Translations under genes and position numbers: made by a program
The notes under the pieces: model-generated
What the model saw: the letters and a program-made list of their open reading frames with translations, nothing else
Told to the model about the DNA's origin: nothing
Database searches by the model: none
In this document: positions 11,870-22,720 of the stretch, in pieces
How the letters are laid out: each line of letters begins with the position of its first letter
Position numbering within the stretch: the first letter of the stretch is position 1
Assembly: GCF_963422355.1 (NCBI RefSeq)
Contig: NC_085087.1
Location: forward strand, 5,983,709 to 6,047,708
Length of the DNA stretch: 64,000 nucleotides
Origin: Corticium candelabrum
Taxonomy: Eukaryota > Porifera > Homoscleromorpha > Homosclerophorida > Plakinidae
Direction: 5' to 3'

Positions 11870-13047
11870 CTGGTTAAGCAGACTATCCAGGTCACTTCCC
11901 CGCCATCCGAGTCTGAGATCGAACAGTATTGGGGTGGTATCCTAGAAACTGAGGTACATCACAATGAGTCTGCCTTCTGGCTGAGACGTCAAACCGATGG
12001 TGAGACACACCGGAAAGATGAGCAGCAGTGGTTACCTATCTCAGACAATGAGGTCACATCGTGTCTCAAAAGGATGGGGAACTGAAAGTCTCCTGGTCCA
12101 GACAAGGTCTATGGTTTCTGGGTCAAGCGTATCACGTGTCTTCACACTGATCTGACTCGTAGCTACAACCTGCTGGTTCAGAATCCAGACTCTGTACCCG
12201 TCTGGTTGTCTCAAGGAATAACCGCTCTGATTCCTAAGAATGACAAGACTGACCAGGCCAAAAATTACCGGCCTATCACGTGTCTGTCTGTCTTTTAGAA
12301 GACCCTCACCTCAGTCATCAGGCAGAGGATTGCAGGGCATTTGGATCAGAGAAACCTCATGGCTCCAGAGCAGAAGGGTTGTCGACAGGGATCTTTTGGT
12401 GCAAAGAATCAGCTGTTGATCAACAAGCTGCTTACCGAAGACTGTAGGACCAGGCACAAGAGCTAGAGCATGGCTTGGGTGGACTACCAGAAAGCCTATG
12501 ACAGCATGCCACACAGTTGGTTGCTCTAATGCCTTCAGCTGCATAAGATCAGTCCAGTCTTGTGGGGTTCCTGTCACGTGTGATGAAGAGTTGGAGGACA
12601 TCGATGGTGCTTTCTTGCGGGAATAGTACTATCAAGACAAGGCTTATGCAGATCAGGAGAGGTATTTTCCAAGGTGACTCACTTTCTCCACTTATCTTCT
12701 GTATGGTTCTCAATCCTCTGAGCAAGGAGCTGAACAGAACCGGTTACGGCTACCGGATGACCACTGGGCATGGTGAGACTGCCAATCGTCAGCTTATCAG
12801 TCATCTACTTTACATGGATGATCTGAAGCTGTATGGCAGAAACTCTGATCAGTTGGACGGGTTGTTGCACACGGTTCGTACCTTCTCTGATGACATCCAG
12901 ATGAAGTTTGGTCTGGACAAATGTGCTGTTGCACACTTTGTCAACGGCAGACTATCTGGACACAACTCTGGGGTGACGGTAGGAAAAACCGGACATCATC
13001 AACTGTCTGGAACCGGGTCAAGTCTACAAGTACTTGGGTGTAGATGA
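11870..13047 (+). pseudogene. LINE copy 3, reverse transcriptase
   Basis: The palm motifs are readable across three frames: KSPGPDK, IPKNDKTDQAKNYRPIT, the motif A aspartate in WVDYQKAYDSMP, motif B QGDSLSPL and motif C YMDDLKLY. At least four stops and two frame changes are visible. It is target-primed reverse transcriptase by family and inactive here. Confidence 0.85.
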
Positions 13048-14404
13048 GAGTAACGGTATTCAGCACAGCATGATGCGGGAGAGACTCCGTCGTGAGTACT
13101 TCCGCAGTATGAAGGTGGTTCTCCGGACTGAGTTGTATGATCGGAACAAGATTCTAGCCATTAATGGGTTTGCACTACCGGTTCTCACTTACGGTTTTGG
13201 CGTCATTCATTGGGGGTGCACGGACCTGCAGCAGCTCGATCGACGAACCAGAAAGCTCCTCTCTATGCACGGTGTCCACCATCCTGCTGCAGACGTTGAC
13301 CGACTGTACGCTCCTTGCAGCGATGGGGGTAGGGGGTTACAACAGATTGAGTCGACATATCAATCTTGTATTGTGAGGCTGAACTGTTACCTTGCTGACA
13401 GTTCTGATCCTCACATGCAGATGATACGGAAGTGTGACTCTGGAAAATCTTCACACTCGATCAAGCGCATGGCTTGTCGGTTTACTGCACAGCTGCGGAG
13501 AAGTCTTGCTTCGGACGACAAGTCGCAGAAATTACACAGGAATGCATCCATCTCGGTTGAAGGTGACTTCAAGCAAGCGCCTGAAACAGATGCGAGACAT
13601 CACCGTACGTGTTGCAGTTCTCTTCGTGTGCGGTCCTGGAGCGGGAAGCCTATGCACGAGCAGTATCGTCGTCTCACTGAGCAACCGCCTGTGGACATGA
13701 AAGAGACCTACGGATGGCTAAAGGCAGCGAATCTTCCTGCTGCAACTGAGGAAATGGTTGTTGCTGCTCAAGACCAAGCTCTTCGGACTCGGTACTATGA
13801 GCGCAAGATTCTACATCGTGATGTCAGTCCTACTTGCCGCATGTGCAGTGTAGGCCTGGAAACAGTCGACCACATTGTGGCAGGCTGTAGTGCCTTGGCA
13901 CCGACAGACTACACTGATCGACACAATCAGGTGGCCTCCATCATTCACTGGGATGTTTGTCGCCATTTTGGGGTTCCAGTGGAGAGCAGATGGTACCGGC
14001 ATCATCCTGATAGGTTTGTGGAGACGTACGACATTACTATGATGTGGGTTACCACCATCCCCACTGCCACGAAGATCAAAGCCAATCGCCCAGACATCTG
14101 TCTCAGAAATAGGAAGACAAACACTTGTCTTCTTATTGATATCAGCTGTCCTGCTGATGGCAACATTGGCAAGAAACATGCTGAGGAGTTGGCGAAGTAC
14201 AGCGACTTGCGAGTGGAGATAAGCCGCATGTGGCATTGTCGAACACTGGTGGTTCCGGTGGTCTTGGGAGCTTTGGGAACAGTGCACGCAGGTATTGCAC
14301 GGTGGCTGGACATTATTCCAGGTCATCACAACCTGCAGCACTTACAGAAAACAGTGCTTCTGGAATCTACTCGGATCCTTCGTAAAGTCATGTCTTCTTT
14401 CTAG
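13034..14404 (+). pseudogene. LINE copy 3, thumb, CCHC knuckle and REL endonuclease
   Basis: A 456-codon open frame continues the polyprotein. It starts with the post-RT thumb (GFALPVLTYGFGVI), passes a basic linker, then has CRMCSVGLETVDH...C and the nuclease signature RPDICLRN...LIDISCPAD...KYSDLRVEI. The intact C-terminal third contrasts with the broken RT, and the truncated copies derive from this same part. Confidence 0.8.
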
Positions 14405-15300
14405 ACAGCCGTGATGGTCTAAGTACTTCTGAAGCAGGGTTTGCTTCCGGTACTTGTAATAGACTTTACAAACCAGACTGATCTGGTTGAGCACGACATA
14501 ATAATGAAGAAGCACTAGAAGTGCAAACCATCGGCCAGAGGCACCTTGAAGGTAATTAGTCGCGCTATGACAAAATCGTATGACAGAAACGCATGATGTG
14601 AGTAACAAAATTAGATGTGGGAACGTTACAAATGCAGCTAGATTAGCTAAGCGTTGTTTCTAAATGCATGTTACAAATTTAGTTGTTTCCAAGTGATGGA
14701 ACAAGCCAAATGTTACAAGTCGGAGAGCCTCGACTCTATATGCCGGCTGGCAATCTTCGCCTTACGTGCTGAAGTAACGGGCGTGATCATTGTTCTGTTT
14801 GTTGTATTGGTGGGAAACCTAGGTTACAAATGTAGACCAACCAGCGCACAAGAATGTAAAAGTCTCGTTCTTTGTGCAGCTTCTCTAGGCGTCTTGTTGT
14901 TCGTGCCGCTTCTCTAGCTAGACATCGCCTACTGTGCACTGTACCGTATTTACACAGCTATCCGTCTAGCCGCAATTTTGGTTGTTGTAATGAGGTGACC
15001 CCAGAGCCAAAACAAAACATCATTGTGGGAAAACATGCACGTGAACATGTAGATTGGAAAACATGCACGTGCACATGTAGATTAATAAATTAGGCGTCTG
15101 TTCGCTCTTATTTTGGATACCGTAAAACGAAAATGACTAGAGACGCACTAGCGTACTTACAGGTCAGCCGAGCCGCTTCGTCCGACAAACAGACGCTGTC
15201 ATGGACAATGCACGTTCCACTTCGCAAATTCCTGTCAAGCGCCAAATTTCTGTTGAAGACGACACTAGTGATCTTTGCAACAACACCACGTCCGCTCAGC
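14405..15300. other. LINE 3' UTR, a short repeat, then no recognised gene
   Basis: The LINE 3' end (to 14,505) is followed by a roughly 90-base repeat (14,508-14,600, AGAAGCACTAGAAGT... CTATGACAAAATCGTATGA) that recurs at 43,865-43,950 and inverted at 50,535-50,615. The rest holds a GTGGGAAAACATGCACGTG direct repeat near 15,025-15,075 and nothing I can assign. Confidence 0.5.
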
Positions 15301-15308
15301 CACGTATA

Positions 15309-15747
15309 CCGAAAATTCAAGCTGGCAGACTGCAGAACCACTATGCAGAAACACTGTGGAACAAGCAAAATGTTACAAGTCAGGTACAGCTACACACCCT
15401 CGCTCCTGGTTGTTGTTGGGGAAATATGGGCGTTGTTTCTATGTGCTAAACCCTTCGAGCAAAGGACTAAACACCATGTACAGGACGGACGCCCGAAGGC
15501 CGAATTCTGGTTAGAAGCTACCAAACAAAGAGGTGGAGCCTCATGATGACATCACGTTCGTCTATTGGTCAATAATGACACCACTTCTCGTCTATTGGTC
15601 AGTAATGACACCACTTCTCGTCTATTGGTCGGAATAGCTTCACTTGCATCTCCGCTAACCAACTATATATACGGTCGTCGCGTCGACGGATCGTCGAACG
15701 ACTACTATACCTGAGGCCCGGAAATCCGGGCCTTGGGTAATAATAAA
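15309..15747 (+). mobile_element. LTR-like promoter module, copy 1
   Basis: A 430-bp module repeats in the same orientation at 20,281-20,716. It contains three evenly spaced CGTCTATTGGTC units (15,561-15,632, inverted CCAAT boxes), then a TATATATA box (about 15,664), a GCCCGGA/TCCGGGC hairpin (15,716-15,731) and, 11 bases later, AATAAA (15,742-15,747). CCAAT, TATA, short leader, hairpin and poly(A) signal in this order are what a solo LTR (U3-R) would show. No integrase or RT lies beside it, and TG...CA ends and a target duplication could not be fixed, so LTR identity is an inference. Confidence 0.5.
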
Positions 15748-16012
15748 CATTGTAGGTAATTACTCACTTGTTGGGCCGCAGCTGTTACATGCAAGAATCT
15801 TTCTGAAGTAGAACACGGCAGTATCTCTTCGCCTGAATCTGGATTAATATACGGGGCAGCTAGCAAATTTCACCTGCCGCGCAGGTTATATACTCCAGGA
15901 TCCTTCAAGAATGACATGTCGAAGTGATCAGAAATGGAGTGGATGCGATCCACTGTGTTTTCGTAAGAGTTTGTTGAAAGCTATTGTGTGTGTTTAAATA
16001 TGTATATGTATG

Positions 16013-16016
<4 letters not shown>

Positions 16017-16066
<50 letters not shown>
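16017..16066. repeat. (TA)n microsatellite abutting the gap
   Basis: TA repeats run for about 50 bases into the assembly gap. Confidence 0.95.
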
Positions 16067-16068
<2 letters not shown>

Positions 16069-16069
16069 T

Positions 16070-16269
16070 NNNNNNNNNNNNNNNNNNNNNNNNNNNNNNN
16101 NNNNNNNNNNNNNNNNNNNNNNNNNNNNNNNNNNNNNNNNNNNNNNNNNNNNNNNNNNNNNNNNNNNNNNNNNNNNNNNNNNNNNNNNNNNNNNNNNNNN
16201 NNNNNNNNNNNNNNNNNNNNNNNNNNNNNNNNNNNNNNNNNNNNNNNNNNNNNNNNNNNNNNNNNNNNN
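16070..16269. other. Assembly gap, 200 N
   Basis: Exactly 200 unknown bases between a (TA)n tract and a TACA-rich edge of the long inverted repeat. The round number suggests a placeholder gap of uncertain real length. Confidence 0.99.
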
Positions 16270-16915
16270 TACATACACATTTCGCTCACTTTTACACAGT
16301 CTGCAAAGTCTAGTCGTTTTCAGAAACGACGTAGAACGCCTATGAACCCAAGACAAGTTTGCCTTGGTAAGATCTCGACGCTAGGCGTTATCTAATAAAC
16401 CTAAAAATTGTCTGCGCTGTTATGGAAACCACTTAAAATGCTTTTGAGAGTCAGAAAAGCAAATCAAAGTTTGACGGCCCTGTCAACCAGACCGTACTCG
16501 CGCATCTCGACGGGTAGATTCGACTCTTTCATGTTCACGTCTTACGTCTGCCGATGCTGAAAATGAAATGGCACTAGTTTTCACAATAGAAGCAACCCAT
16601 TCAGTACTTTCAAACAGCTCTGGATCGGTCGGAAATGTCGAAATCCCGTTCAGACGAATTCGTTCGAACGGGATTTTGCTATCTAGCGTGATCTTTTGCG
16701 CGTAAAACACGACAAAACGTTAGACGCTAAACGTATCAAATCCCGGCATTGCTGTCACGATGGCCATTGAAGCTTGAAGACGTCAAGAAACGCAATGTAA
16801 GATTCTGTTGTCCTTGTCGACCAGACCGTACTCGCGCCTTTTGACGACTCATTCGCCGTTTCATGCTCTCGTCTTACGTCTGCCGATGCTGAAAATGCAA
16901 TGGCACTACTTTGGC
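16270..16915 (+). repeat. Left arm of a long inverted repeat
   Basis: This is the reverse complement of 19,505-20,150, about 645 bp, with good identity throughout (for example CTAGTCGTTTTCAGAAACG here and its complement near 20,093). The arm contains one unit with a short internal palindrome (ATCCCGTTCnnACGAATTCG) and the start of a second. The outer edge runs into the gap, so the true end is not visible. The repeated unit can be read as a 60-75 residue open frame on the inner strand, conserved in three copies, but it shows no known domain. Confidence 0.85.
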
Positions 16916-16982
16916 ACTACTTAGTAAAATTGGATGTATTAGTACTATCGTAGTTAAGCAGAAGAAATTATTATGCATCTAG

Positions 16983-18596
16983 AATTACCCGCAACAAACC
17001 GATCCATTTAATTGTGGAATATGGACTTGTGTGGTAAGTCTGTATAACTCGTCTACTAATTCCAAAAGTAAATGTATATACTTGTTGTTACAGAACATGC
17101 TTTCAGCAGCTGTGGACAATCCTCGTGTAGCCAACAACGTATGGCAGATGTGGAGTGGTATAAACGTCAACTGAGTCCATTACGTCGACTTTATTAATTT
17201 TTAGATCAATCCCAATGACATGAGGACGTAGCTATTGCATCGAATTGTTCTGACAGGGGCAGTTGAAAGGTACGCGTACAATTTATAGATCTAACAAAAT
17301 ACAAGTTACTGATACAATACATGTACTGTATCCAGGAGAGAACAGAAAGATGAACTACTTGAAAACGACCATGATGAGGATACACATTCTAGTGACTGCA
17401 CTATAGAGACAGAAACAACAATTCATCAAGTAATTGATTTAATTGAGAAATGCACGGTTTGAAAGACACGATTTTTAACTGTTACTAAATTGTAATTTTG
17501 TATGATTTTAGAAATCAGATACGAAAAGTAAACGTTATTCACCAGGCGAACACCTTACAGCTAATGACTCTATAACGGTATCAACACTGCAATTAAATAT
17601 ATTCAGATACACGCTGCATCTATTTGGATATATGATTATTACTAATCTGCTTATGCAAGGTATCGTTCAAGCCAGGAAAAGTACCCTTTTCTATTGAAGG
17701 CACAACAGATCCTGACAGATCAAGGTACAGGAGCGTGATCTACAAGTAGCATATTTGAGCACTAAATGTGTATTATTGTTTATCAGCAGCTATTCTCCGA
17801 AGGTTCATACATCGTGTACTGTGTTTCTGTGTTCCATACCTGATCAGAAATGTTCCTTGTTGTTGTTAAACAGAAAGTCCAAAAAAGGAAACTGATAAAG
17901 CGTGATTATGATATTAGATCGTCTGCAAAACGGAAAAGAGAACAGGTAAATTTTTTCCTGTGCATCATATTCTAAGCATGCCTAACCCAATTCGTCTCTG
18001 TAAACATTATGCAGCAATCTCGCATATATGTATATTAATGTCGAAATTTTGTATTCACGGTCTTTTTCATTTCATACACAGAAAATAAACAATTCCAGTG
18101 ATGAATCAGATATTAGTGAAGCAACTGAAGGTATCTGCTGTAGCCTGGCTCTTTTTTGCTTTAAATACATGTTCATGTTTCTACAGTTATCGAATGTACT
18201 GTTGATGAAATAGACGGGACATTGCAATACCTGGAACAGAACGGGTATATTAGAGCATTGCTGAAAGCGTGTCCTGTCCGGAGCTCCCGAAAATCTGGAA
18301 GATGGCTCAGTTTGCACGACATGAGAAAAGGAATCCAAGAAGCAGAACACTTCCTGGTAGGAGCCAAGTTCTCAAAGGCTATTCAAAATAAAGTCAAAAA
18401 ATTTCTGAAAACTTGGTATTTCCAAAACGAAGTGCAGCCGTGCAAGAGCCATGAAATCGATGACTTTATGCAGTGGATGGGAGAAACAGGGGACTGGAGA
18501 TACGAGAACAAATCCATGCACGCTATTTACCACATACTGACTTATCATCATCGCCGTAGATGGGTTACTGACGAATTTCATAAAAAATTGAAATGA
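16983..18596 (+). pseudogene. Spliced gene fragment with Ulp1-type (C48) protease active-site exon
   Basis: Ten small exons can be chained: 16983-17033, 17094-17157, 17205-17269, 17336-17429, 17512-17577, 17660-17724, 17787-17802, 17874-17945, 18082-18130 and 18187-18596. Exon 1 reads YPQQTDPFNCGIWTC: the Q......CG pattern matches the oxyanion Gln and nucleophile Cys of Ulp1/SENP proteases. The exons that would carry His and Asp are absent, because the inverted-repeat arm begins just upstream. Exon 3 is blocked (TAG 17229-17231, or TGA in the other phase). Exons 4-10 keep phase perfectly and encode an acidic then basic linker (KVQKRKLIKRDYD) and a 137-residue terminal domain (GRWLSLHDMRKGIQEA..., ending HKKLK) I do not recognise. 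It is a 5'-truncated gene inside a repeat. The protease assignment rests on a single exon. Confidence 0.5.
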
Positions 18597-18599
18597 ACA

Positions 18600-19230
18600 A
18601 AAATTAAGTATTTTATGCTTAGATGGTTTCAGATAAGTGAAACGTGCTGTTGCAAAAGTTTTAAATTAATTTCAGTTTTATCTCTAGATAAGAAAGAATA
18701 GCAAATATATTTACATCAATTCATATTTCTCTTCAAAATAATGATTTGGATGTGCGTTTCTGAACTTACATTTACATCGATCTAAAGTCGACCATAGCCT
18801 AACTATTTTAGATTGTAAACTATAACTAGAGAACGTCTAATAATACAAGTAGAGAAAGTGATCAGATGCATGGGTCTACTAGGTAGTGTTTGGTACGTAC
18901 ACTTATTTCGTTCATGCCATCATCATCTCCTACATCTCTAATTGCATACCAGAGTAGTGTCACACTTGACTTCAGCGTAAATATAAAAGTCGAGATGCAC
19001 ACAACTGCTGCAAGTGACGAAAGCGCAAAAAGATTGTGACGTAAGAAATGAGCAATGAACAATCTGTAAGTTAACTAATTAAGTTAAAAGTGCACTCTCA
19101 TCCCTAGAAACACATCATTTTCTCAAAGTGTTTTTATACTTGTTCCATTCACTCTTTAGCTATGTAGGTTAAGTGTGTCTTTATTCTTTGTACGTAGTAT
19201 ACCGCTGAGCACTCAGTCTCCCTGATACTA
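18600..19230. other. Inner spacer of the long inverted repeat
   Basis: AT-rich sequence between the gene fragment's stop and the right arm. I see no coding region or repeat in it. Confidence 0.5.
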
Positions 19231-20150
19231 AATGGACGACATAGGGCGCGAGTACGGTCTGTTCGACAAGGACAGAGAAACTGGCTTTGATTTTTCCTGA
19301 CGTCCACAACTTTCAATGGCCATCGTGACAGCAATGCCGTGATTTGATGCGTTTAGCGTCTAATGTTTTGTCGTGTTTTACGCGCAAAAGATCACGCTAG
19401 ATAGCAAAATCCCGTTCGAACGAATTCGTCTGAACGGGATTTCGACATTTCCAACCGATCCAGAGCTGTTTGAAAGTACTGAATGGGTTGCTTCTATTGT
19501 GAAAAGAAGTGCCATTGCATTTTCAGCATCGGCAGACGTAAGACGTGAACATGAAATGGCAAATGAGTCGTCAAAAGGCGCGAGTACGGTCTGGTCGACA
19601 AGAACAACAGAATCTTACATTGCGTTTCTTGACGTCTCCAAGCTTCAATGGCCATCGTGACAGCAATGCCGGGATTTGATACGTTTAGCGTCTAACGTTT
19701 TGTCGTGTTTCACGCGCAAAAGATCACGCTAGATAGCAAAATCCCGTTCGAACGAATTCGTCTGAACGGGATATCGACATTTCCGACCGATCCAGAGCTG
19801 TTTGAAAGTACTGAATGGGTTGCTTCTATTGTGAAAAGTAGTGCCATTGCATTTTCAGCATCGGCAGACGTAAGACGTGAACATGAAAGAGTCGAATCTA
19901 CCCGTCAAGATGCGCGAGTACGGTCTGGTTGACAGGGCCGTCAAACTTTGATTTGCTTTTCTGACTCTCAAAAGCATTTTAAGAGGTTTCCATAACAGCG
20001 CAGACAATTTTTAGGTTTATTAGATAACGCCTAGCGTCGAAATTTTACCAAGGCAAACTTGTCTTGGGTTCATAGGCGTTCTACGTCGTTTCTGAAAACG
20101 ACTAGACTTTGCAGACTGTGTAAAAGTGAGCGAAATGTGTATGTATGTAT
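19230..20150 (-). repeat. Right arm of the long inverted repeat, with tandem units
   Basis: 19,505-20,150 is the reverse complement of the left arm. The right arm holds extra material: units starting ATGTTTTGTCGTGTTT at about 19,362 and again near 19,694 (period about 332 bp), plus a partial one from 19,230. Each unit contains the palindrome ATCCCGTTC...GAACGGGAT. The outer edge ends in GTATGTATGTATGTA, mirrored by TACA repeats at the left. Long arms with internal tandem units are typical of foldback-type DNA elements. No transposase is seen. Confidence 0.8.
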
Positions 20151-20280
20151 GTATTGCATTCAGAAAGTTCAACGTCTCAACCGAAGACGGAAAACATAAA
20201 AATCCCATTGGGACGAAAGATTCTTCCCAGTCCCGTTCGAACGAAAGAATCCCAGTAAAAAGATTAACAGGACCTCACTA

Positions 20281-20716
20281 ACCCAAAATTCAAGCTGGCG
20301 GACCTCAGAACCAGTATGACTGTGGAACAAGAAAAATGTTACAAGTCAGGTACAGCTACACACCCTCGCTCCTGGTTGTTGTTGGGGAAACATACACGTG
20401 CGAATGTAAACTATAGGCCTTGTTTCTATGTGCTAAACCCCTAGAGCAAATGACTAAACACCATGTACTACAGGACGGACGCCCGATGGCCGAATTCTCG
20501 TTAGCAGCTACCAAACAAAGAGGTGAAGCCTCATGATGACATCACGTTCGTCTATTGGTCAGTAATGACACCACTTCTCGTCTATTGGTCGGAATAGATT
20601 CATTTGCATCTGCGCTAACCAACTATATATACGGGCGTCGGGTCGTCGGGTCGTTGGGTCGTCGGGTCATCGAACGACTACTATACCCTCCACCCGGAAA
20701 TCCGGGCCTCGGGTAA
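20281..20716 (+). mobile_element. LTR-like promoter module, copy 2
   Basis: Direct repeat of 15,309-15,738. It has two rather than three CGTCTATTGGTC units, the TATATATA box near 20,624, four GGGTCGTC-type short repeats (20,640-20,668) and the CCCGGAAATCCGGG hairpin. It loses similarity at GGGTAA, before the AATAAA seen in copy 1. Together the two modules bracket the gap and the long inverted repeat. Confidence 0.5.
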
Positions 20717-20724
20717 AAACTAAC

Positions 20725-21660
20725 AAGGAATACTTGTGATAACAAGTCAGGTGACTGCTTTACTAGAGTTCCCATATAAATTAAACTCACTATAGTATCT
20801 ACAAACAACCACAATTTCCTACAAGTCAATCAAAGACGCCGGGCCGCAAGACGAGAATCCCACCTTTTCGCTTTGCTGCATCACTGTGAATCTCTAGACA
20901 ATTCGTGAATCAATCTAATGAATACATTCTTGTTGTACAAAGACGACATTTTAATTAAGTATACGTGATTATCGTTATGAATTGATTATGAAAGACCATC
21001 TAAAGTTTTACTGGAAAGCTTAGTTTTCTGTATTCAATTTTTATCATGTGACGTGATCTCTGCACGTCACTAGCGCACATTATTATTGCGATTGTCCTAT
21101 TAAACTTTGACACAGATAATTTGTCGAAATCGTTTGACGCAACATTGAAACAACCTACAATTAATGTCATTGCATGCATGTTGCTCAAGAAACAGAAGAC
21201 TATTCTAGAGTCAGTGCTGAATTCTTGACTAAATGAGTAATGCACATCGCCTCATAAATAATAGACGGATACTCTAAAAAAATTGCAGCAAATACAATGG
21301 GAAATAAATTAACTAAACAACGTGGTACGTGAAGAACACCACGGTTTCTAATTGACACAATTACACTAAGACAACGCCAACTGTCCAACAAATCGATGTC
21401 TAGATTTTAGTTGTATAGGAACCGTGAGATAAAAGAACACGGCAAGTCGCTTTTTTGTTTGTTTTACAGACATCTATTATCATTCCATGTCCCGCATCTA
21501 ACCAAAAAGTCCCGTAAATGGTACCGCAGGTCCCGTATCCGGTATTATTAATTCCCGTACACGGTGTAGTTTGAAAGACACAAATGCTTGAAGTTGGACC
21601 CAATCCGTGTCTATTGCTTGCTCTTATCTCAACTGTATATGCTGTGTTTTTATAATTCGT
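20725..21660 (-). repeat. Inverted copy of the Ig-receptor 5' flank
   Basis: Reverse complement of roughly 1,160-1,975, the flank and signal-exon start of copy D. Matches include ACAAGGAATACTTGTGATA (complement of TATCACAAGTATTCCTTGT at 1,940-1,958), the GACGACATTTTAA block and AAAGCTTAGTTTTCTGTAT. The ATG of copy D is not preserved, and no Ig exon follows on the minus strand. The similarity stops at the edge of the LTR-like module, so the fragment was probably separated from its gene by that insertion or rearrangement. Confidence 0.65.
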
Positions 21661-22285
21661 CGAGAAATAGATTGTTGTTGCCGATCATGATCAGCGACAA
21701 TTTCAGTTCGCTCTGCTTGTGAACGTTAGCGATCATGAGTCGTACAAAGTATCCAGTGATGTCTGTAGTAGCACCGTCAGATGTCGGTTGTATCGATGCA
21801 AACTGACAACCAATCTCAGAAGATACAAATCGATTTTGTGAAACAATCCAGACCACGTCTGGCAAATCTAGATACAAATACGAACAAGAACCGACAAATC
21901 GTTGCAGATATCATTTTTTAGTAATACTAAATATACTTTAATTAATTAAATATGATAATGATTGACAAGAAAATGCACACTATAACCCACGCCCTACTTT
22001 ACTATTTCCTAATTGTGCTGTCAGAGACCTGCTATTAGCTGGTTAGACAGCACTGAGAAAAAAATTGTCGCATACAAACAAGAGCATTGCAAAAGTAATG
22101 TGTAGATCGAAGTATGCATAAAAGTTGAAAGCCTCTAAGACTTTTTCAAAGTTCTTGCTACTGAAGTTTTTGGCGGTAAAGCATTGCACAATACAAACTG
22201 CATGAGAGAACACTATATTCCAACCATATTGATACCGTCAACATTGAAACTCTTGAAAATTTAAGACTATTTCACTTGCTAGGAT
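21660..22285. other. Stretch with no recognised gene
   Basis: AT-rich sequence with only short open frames. Nothing assignable. Confidence 0.4.
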
Positions 22286-22321
22286 AACACACGCACGCAC
22301 GCACGCACGCACACGCACACA

Positions 22322-22409
<88 letters not shown>
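22286..22409. repeat. (CA)n microsatellite with GCAC-rich left edge
   Basis: About 124 bases of (CA)n, starting with CGCA repeats. Long Val-Cys open frames read from the opposite strand are artefacts of this repeat. Confidence 0.97.
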
Positions 22410-22410
<1 letters not shown>

Positions 22411-22720
22411 CCAAATTACTACAGAAACTACACAAGCGATTGAAAAAACATTTGCCACCTCACCAGTAGACCCAAGACCATACGGATTATTGGTCAAGCT
22501 AGTGGCTACAACAACACAACACATTAAGTAAAACACAACTTTTAGTTTATCAACATACACAGAGCAATCTACAAATCCAACCACCGGTACAAACGCTAGA
22601 TCATCAACATTTACAATTGCATTACTACAATAAAGTCAATTTTGAATATTGGTAAGCACACCTAAAACAAGACTTGATGATGCTAGTGGATTCGGGGCCT
22701 AGCGTGGCATGGGCTAGACT

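Larger units (their letters stand above)
10531..14505 (+). mobile_element. Near full-length REL-endonuclease LINE, copy 3 (dead)
   Basis: This is the longest copy, about 4.0 kb. Domains in order are: an N-terminal basic region (RRRKWTRQMNRKVM...CYY); a Ser-rich middle; a reverse transcriptase with KSPGPDK, NYRPITCLS, the catalytic block AWVDYQKAYDSM, GIFQGDSLSPL and the YMDD box; then the CCHC knuckle and RPD...LID endonuclease. Stops interrupt the RT (TGA near 12,084, TAG near 12,296, TAG near 12,465, TAA near 12,528) and frames change near 10,910, 11,867 and 13,030, so it cannot make a complete protein. The 3' UTR matches copies 1 and 2 and ends GCACGAC followed by ATAATAAT. Confidence 0.85.

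Noticed and set aside
15981..16395. Open frames across the N gap
   Set aside because: They consist of unknown residues and TA-repeat translation.
22238..22584. Long Val-Cys and His-Thr open frames over CA/TG tracts
   Set aside because: These are translations of dinucleotide repeats and have no coding meaning. The same applies at 45,200-45,490 and to the Tyr-Ile frames at 16,000.
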